Of a stretch of 5,911 nt of DNA, positions 4,569-5,911 are shown one piece after another. The notes beneath the pieces were generated by a model, which saw only the letters and a list, made by a program, of their open reading frames with translations, was not told where the DNA came from and searched no databases. The position numbers and the translations under genes are program-made. Each line of letters opens with the position of its first letter. Positions within the stretch are counted from its first letter, which is position 1. The stretch lies in the NCBI GenBank assembly GCA_016182705.1, contig JACPGA010000176.1:1-5911 (forward strand). The letters are read 5' to 3'. Origin of the DNA: Deltaproteobacteria bacterium (lineage in GTDB: Bacteria; Desulfobacterota; GWC2-55-46).

Positions 4569-5911
4569 ATGCTGAACCTGCGCACATCGGTCCTTCTTGT
4601 CTCCTTTTTTTTCACGGCTTCCGGCGCTGCCGCATCCGATGGGCAGCGTTTTGAGCTGCCTTTCAGGCAGGGCATGCGCATGCTCATCGAAAACAATCTG
4701 CAGGTCAAGGCTTCGAGGCTCGACCCAAGAATAGCAGGCGCGAGGGTAGAGATCGCTCAAGGGGCGTGCGACCCCGAACTCTTCGGCTCTTTTAAGAGGG
4801 GGGATGCCTCAATGCCGCTTTCCGCCCGATCGAGCGTGGCTGCCGGTGGGTTGAGGTCGGTTGAATCTGAGTCGTACAGCTTCAACGCCGGGGTCTCTGG
4901 CACGACCAGCCTCGGCACGGAGTACAGGTTTGAGGTCAGGGACGATTGGACTGCGGACACCTTCTCAGGCTTTGAGTTCGAGTACGAGTCGTTCACAGGC
5001 GTCACGGTGCGCCAGCCCCTTTTGAAGGGCTTTGGTAACGGAGAGCTTCTGGCGTTGAACGTCGCGCTCAAGGACAAGACAGCCTCTGAACAGCGTTTCA
5101 GGCAGGTCCTTTCCGACGCGTTGAGCGAATACTCGGACGCGTGGTGGGCGCTCATGTCAGCCAGAGGCGGCCTTGAGGTAAGAAGGGAATCTCTCCAGCT
5201 TGCGGAGACGCTTCTTGAAGTGAACAGAAAAAAGCTTGAGGCAGGGGCCCTTTCGAGGCTGGAAGTCGTGCAGACCGAGTCTGCCGCCGCTTCCCGCAGG
5301 GAAGACCTGTTAGTCGCGCAAAAGGCGGTGCAGGAGTCCCAGAGGAGATTGAAAGAGTTGATAGCTGCGGATGCCTACGCGATGAGGGAGGACGAGCTGG
5401 TGCCCGTGGGAGAGGGGACATTGAGGCCTGCTGCCGGGGCCATTGGAGACGCGGTATCGACAGCGCTGTCCGCGAGGCCCGATTACATCGAGCTCAAGAC
5501 CGCTCTTGAAAGGGAAAGGATAGTCCTGAAATACAGGGCTGACCAGGCCTGGCCAGAAGTAGACCTTGAGGCGAGCTACGGCCTCAACGGCCTTGGAGAT
5601 TCCTTCTCGCGCTCGTTCAGCGATATAAACTCAAACCCCGAGTGGTCAGTGGGCGTTATCTTCAGCTACCCTCTGGGCAACAGGGCCGCCAGGGGCGAGC
5701 TGGAAGCGTCAAGGCTTCAGGCCGCTCAGGCGGTCTTGAACCTGAAGCGCCTCGAGCAGGAGATAGTCTTGAGGCTGGGCGGCGCGCTTGAACAGATAGA
5801 GACGGACTTGAAGCGGCTTGAAGCGGCTGACGAGTCGGTAAGGCTCGCGGAAGAGACGCTCGATGCCGAGGAGAAAAAGCTGGAGGCCGGAAGGAGCACG
5901 ACCTTCAATGT
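4569..5911 (+). CDS. TolC-family outer-membrane efflux protein, 3' end outside the window
   Basis: The frame stays open for 447 codons to the right edge and its stop is not in the window. A signal peptide is clear: MLNLR, hydrophobic TSVLLVSFFFTASG (6-19), and a probable cleavage after Ala-Ala-Ala (20-22). The mature part carries two OEP repeats of the TolC fold. Repeat one (about 30-265) includes the beta-barrel signature VRQPLLKGFG (147-156) and the coiled-coil helices with LAETLLEVNRKKLEAGALSRLEVVQTE (211-237). Repeat two (about 291-447) starts at ALSARPDYIELK, has a barrel strand near VGVIFSYPLGN (361-371), and ends inside the second KLEAGRSTTFNV motif. Roughly 50-70 residues are missing. 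TolC proteins trimerise as the outer-membrane and periplasmic exit duct of RND, ABC or MFS efflux or type I secretion. ATG 4569 is the only start, because a TGA lies immediately before it in frame; no Shine-Dalgarno sequence is visible. It sits 62 bp after metV with no obvious functional link, and adaptor and pump genes may follow. Confidence 0.92.
   Translation, partial: MLNLRTSVLLVSFFFTASGAAASDGQRFELPFRQGMRMLIENNLQVKASRLDPRIAGARVEIAQGACDPELFGSFKRGDASMPLSARSSVAAGGLRSVESESYSFNAGVSGTTSLGTEYRFEVRDDWTADTFSGFEFEYESFTGVTVRQPLLKGFGNGELLALNVALKDKTASEQRFRQVLSDALSEYSDAWWALMSARGGLEVRRESLQLAETLLEVNRKKLEAGALSRLEVVQTESAAASRREDLLVAQKAVQESQRRLKELIAADAYAMREDELVPVGEGTLRPAAGAIGDAVSTALSARPDYIELKTALERERIVLKYRADQAWPEVDLEASYGLNGLGDSFSRSFSDINSNPEWSVGVIFSYPLGNRAARGELEASRLQAAQAVLNLKRLEQEIVLRLGGALEQIETDLKRLEAADESVRLAEETLDAEEKKLEAGRSTTFN

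Noticed and set aside
3820..4587. A 255-codon minus-strand open frame opposite metV
   Set aside because: The metV frame has conserved Cys motifs and family length; the antisense product shows no domain.
4757..5908. Several minus-strand open frames in the right part of the window
   Set aside because: They lie opposite a continuous TolC-family reading frame that is open to the window end and has a signal peptide and OEP motifs.

Overview
The window comes from a Gram-negative bacterium of moderately high GC content. A TolC-type outer-membrane protein with a signal peptide implies an outer membrane. A MetV-type Fe-S protein next to folD points to an anaerobe or facultative anaerobe that uses folate-bound C1 units, possibly through the methyl branch of the Wood-Ljungdahl pathway. 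AGG arginine codons are frequent. Together this would fit Desulfobacterota (old Deltaproteobacteria), Nitrospirota or a related uncultured lineage, but the sequence alone does not settle the phylum.

The left part (201-2563) is on the minus strand. A small helical protein of unknown function (106 aa, 2243-2563) is followed 82 bp later by a large CPA2/Kef-type monovalent cation:proton antiporter with cytoplasmic RCK domains (201-2160). The antiporter reading frame is broken around 1728-1734. About 32 nt appear to be missing directly before the ion-path Gln-Asp motif, so the gene is drawn as one disrupted gene plus its two ORF fragments. Downstream of it, positions 1-200 hold no gene but contain two hairpin elements, one of which may be its terminator.

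The right part (2785 to the window end) is on the plus strand. A good sigma70-like promoter (TTGCAT, 17 nt, TATACT) precedes folD (2785-3648). A 174-bp gap with a long inverted repeat follows, then metV (3823-4506), and after 62 bp a TolC-family outer-membrane efflux protein (4569 onward) that runs off the right edge. The 221-bp gap 2564-2784 is a divergent promoter region between the two transcription units.

FolD interconverts methylene-, methenyl- and formyl-tetrahydrofolate. MetV is the Fe-S partner of the methylene-THF reductase MetF. The two therefore probably act in consecutive steps of folate C1 metabolism. MetF itself is not next to metV here. The TolC homologue has no evident functional link to them and may begin an efflux operon. 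I found no convincing sign of a new defence, mobile or other undescribed system. The most noteworthy items are the antiporter disruption, the metV without metF, the uncharacterised gene linked to the antiporter, and several intergenic hairpins.
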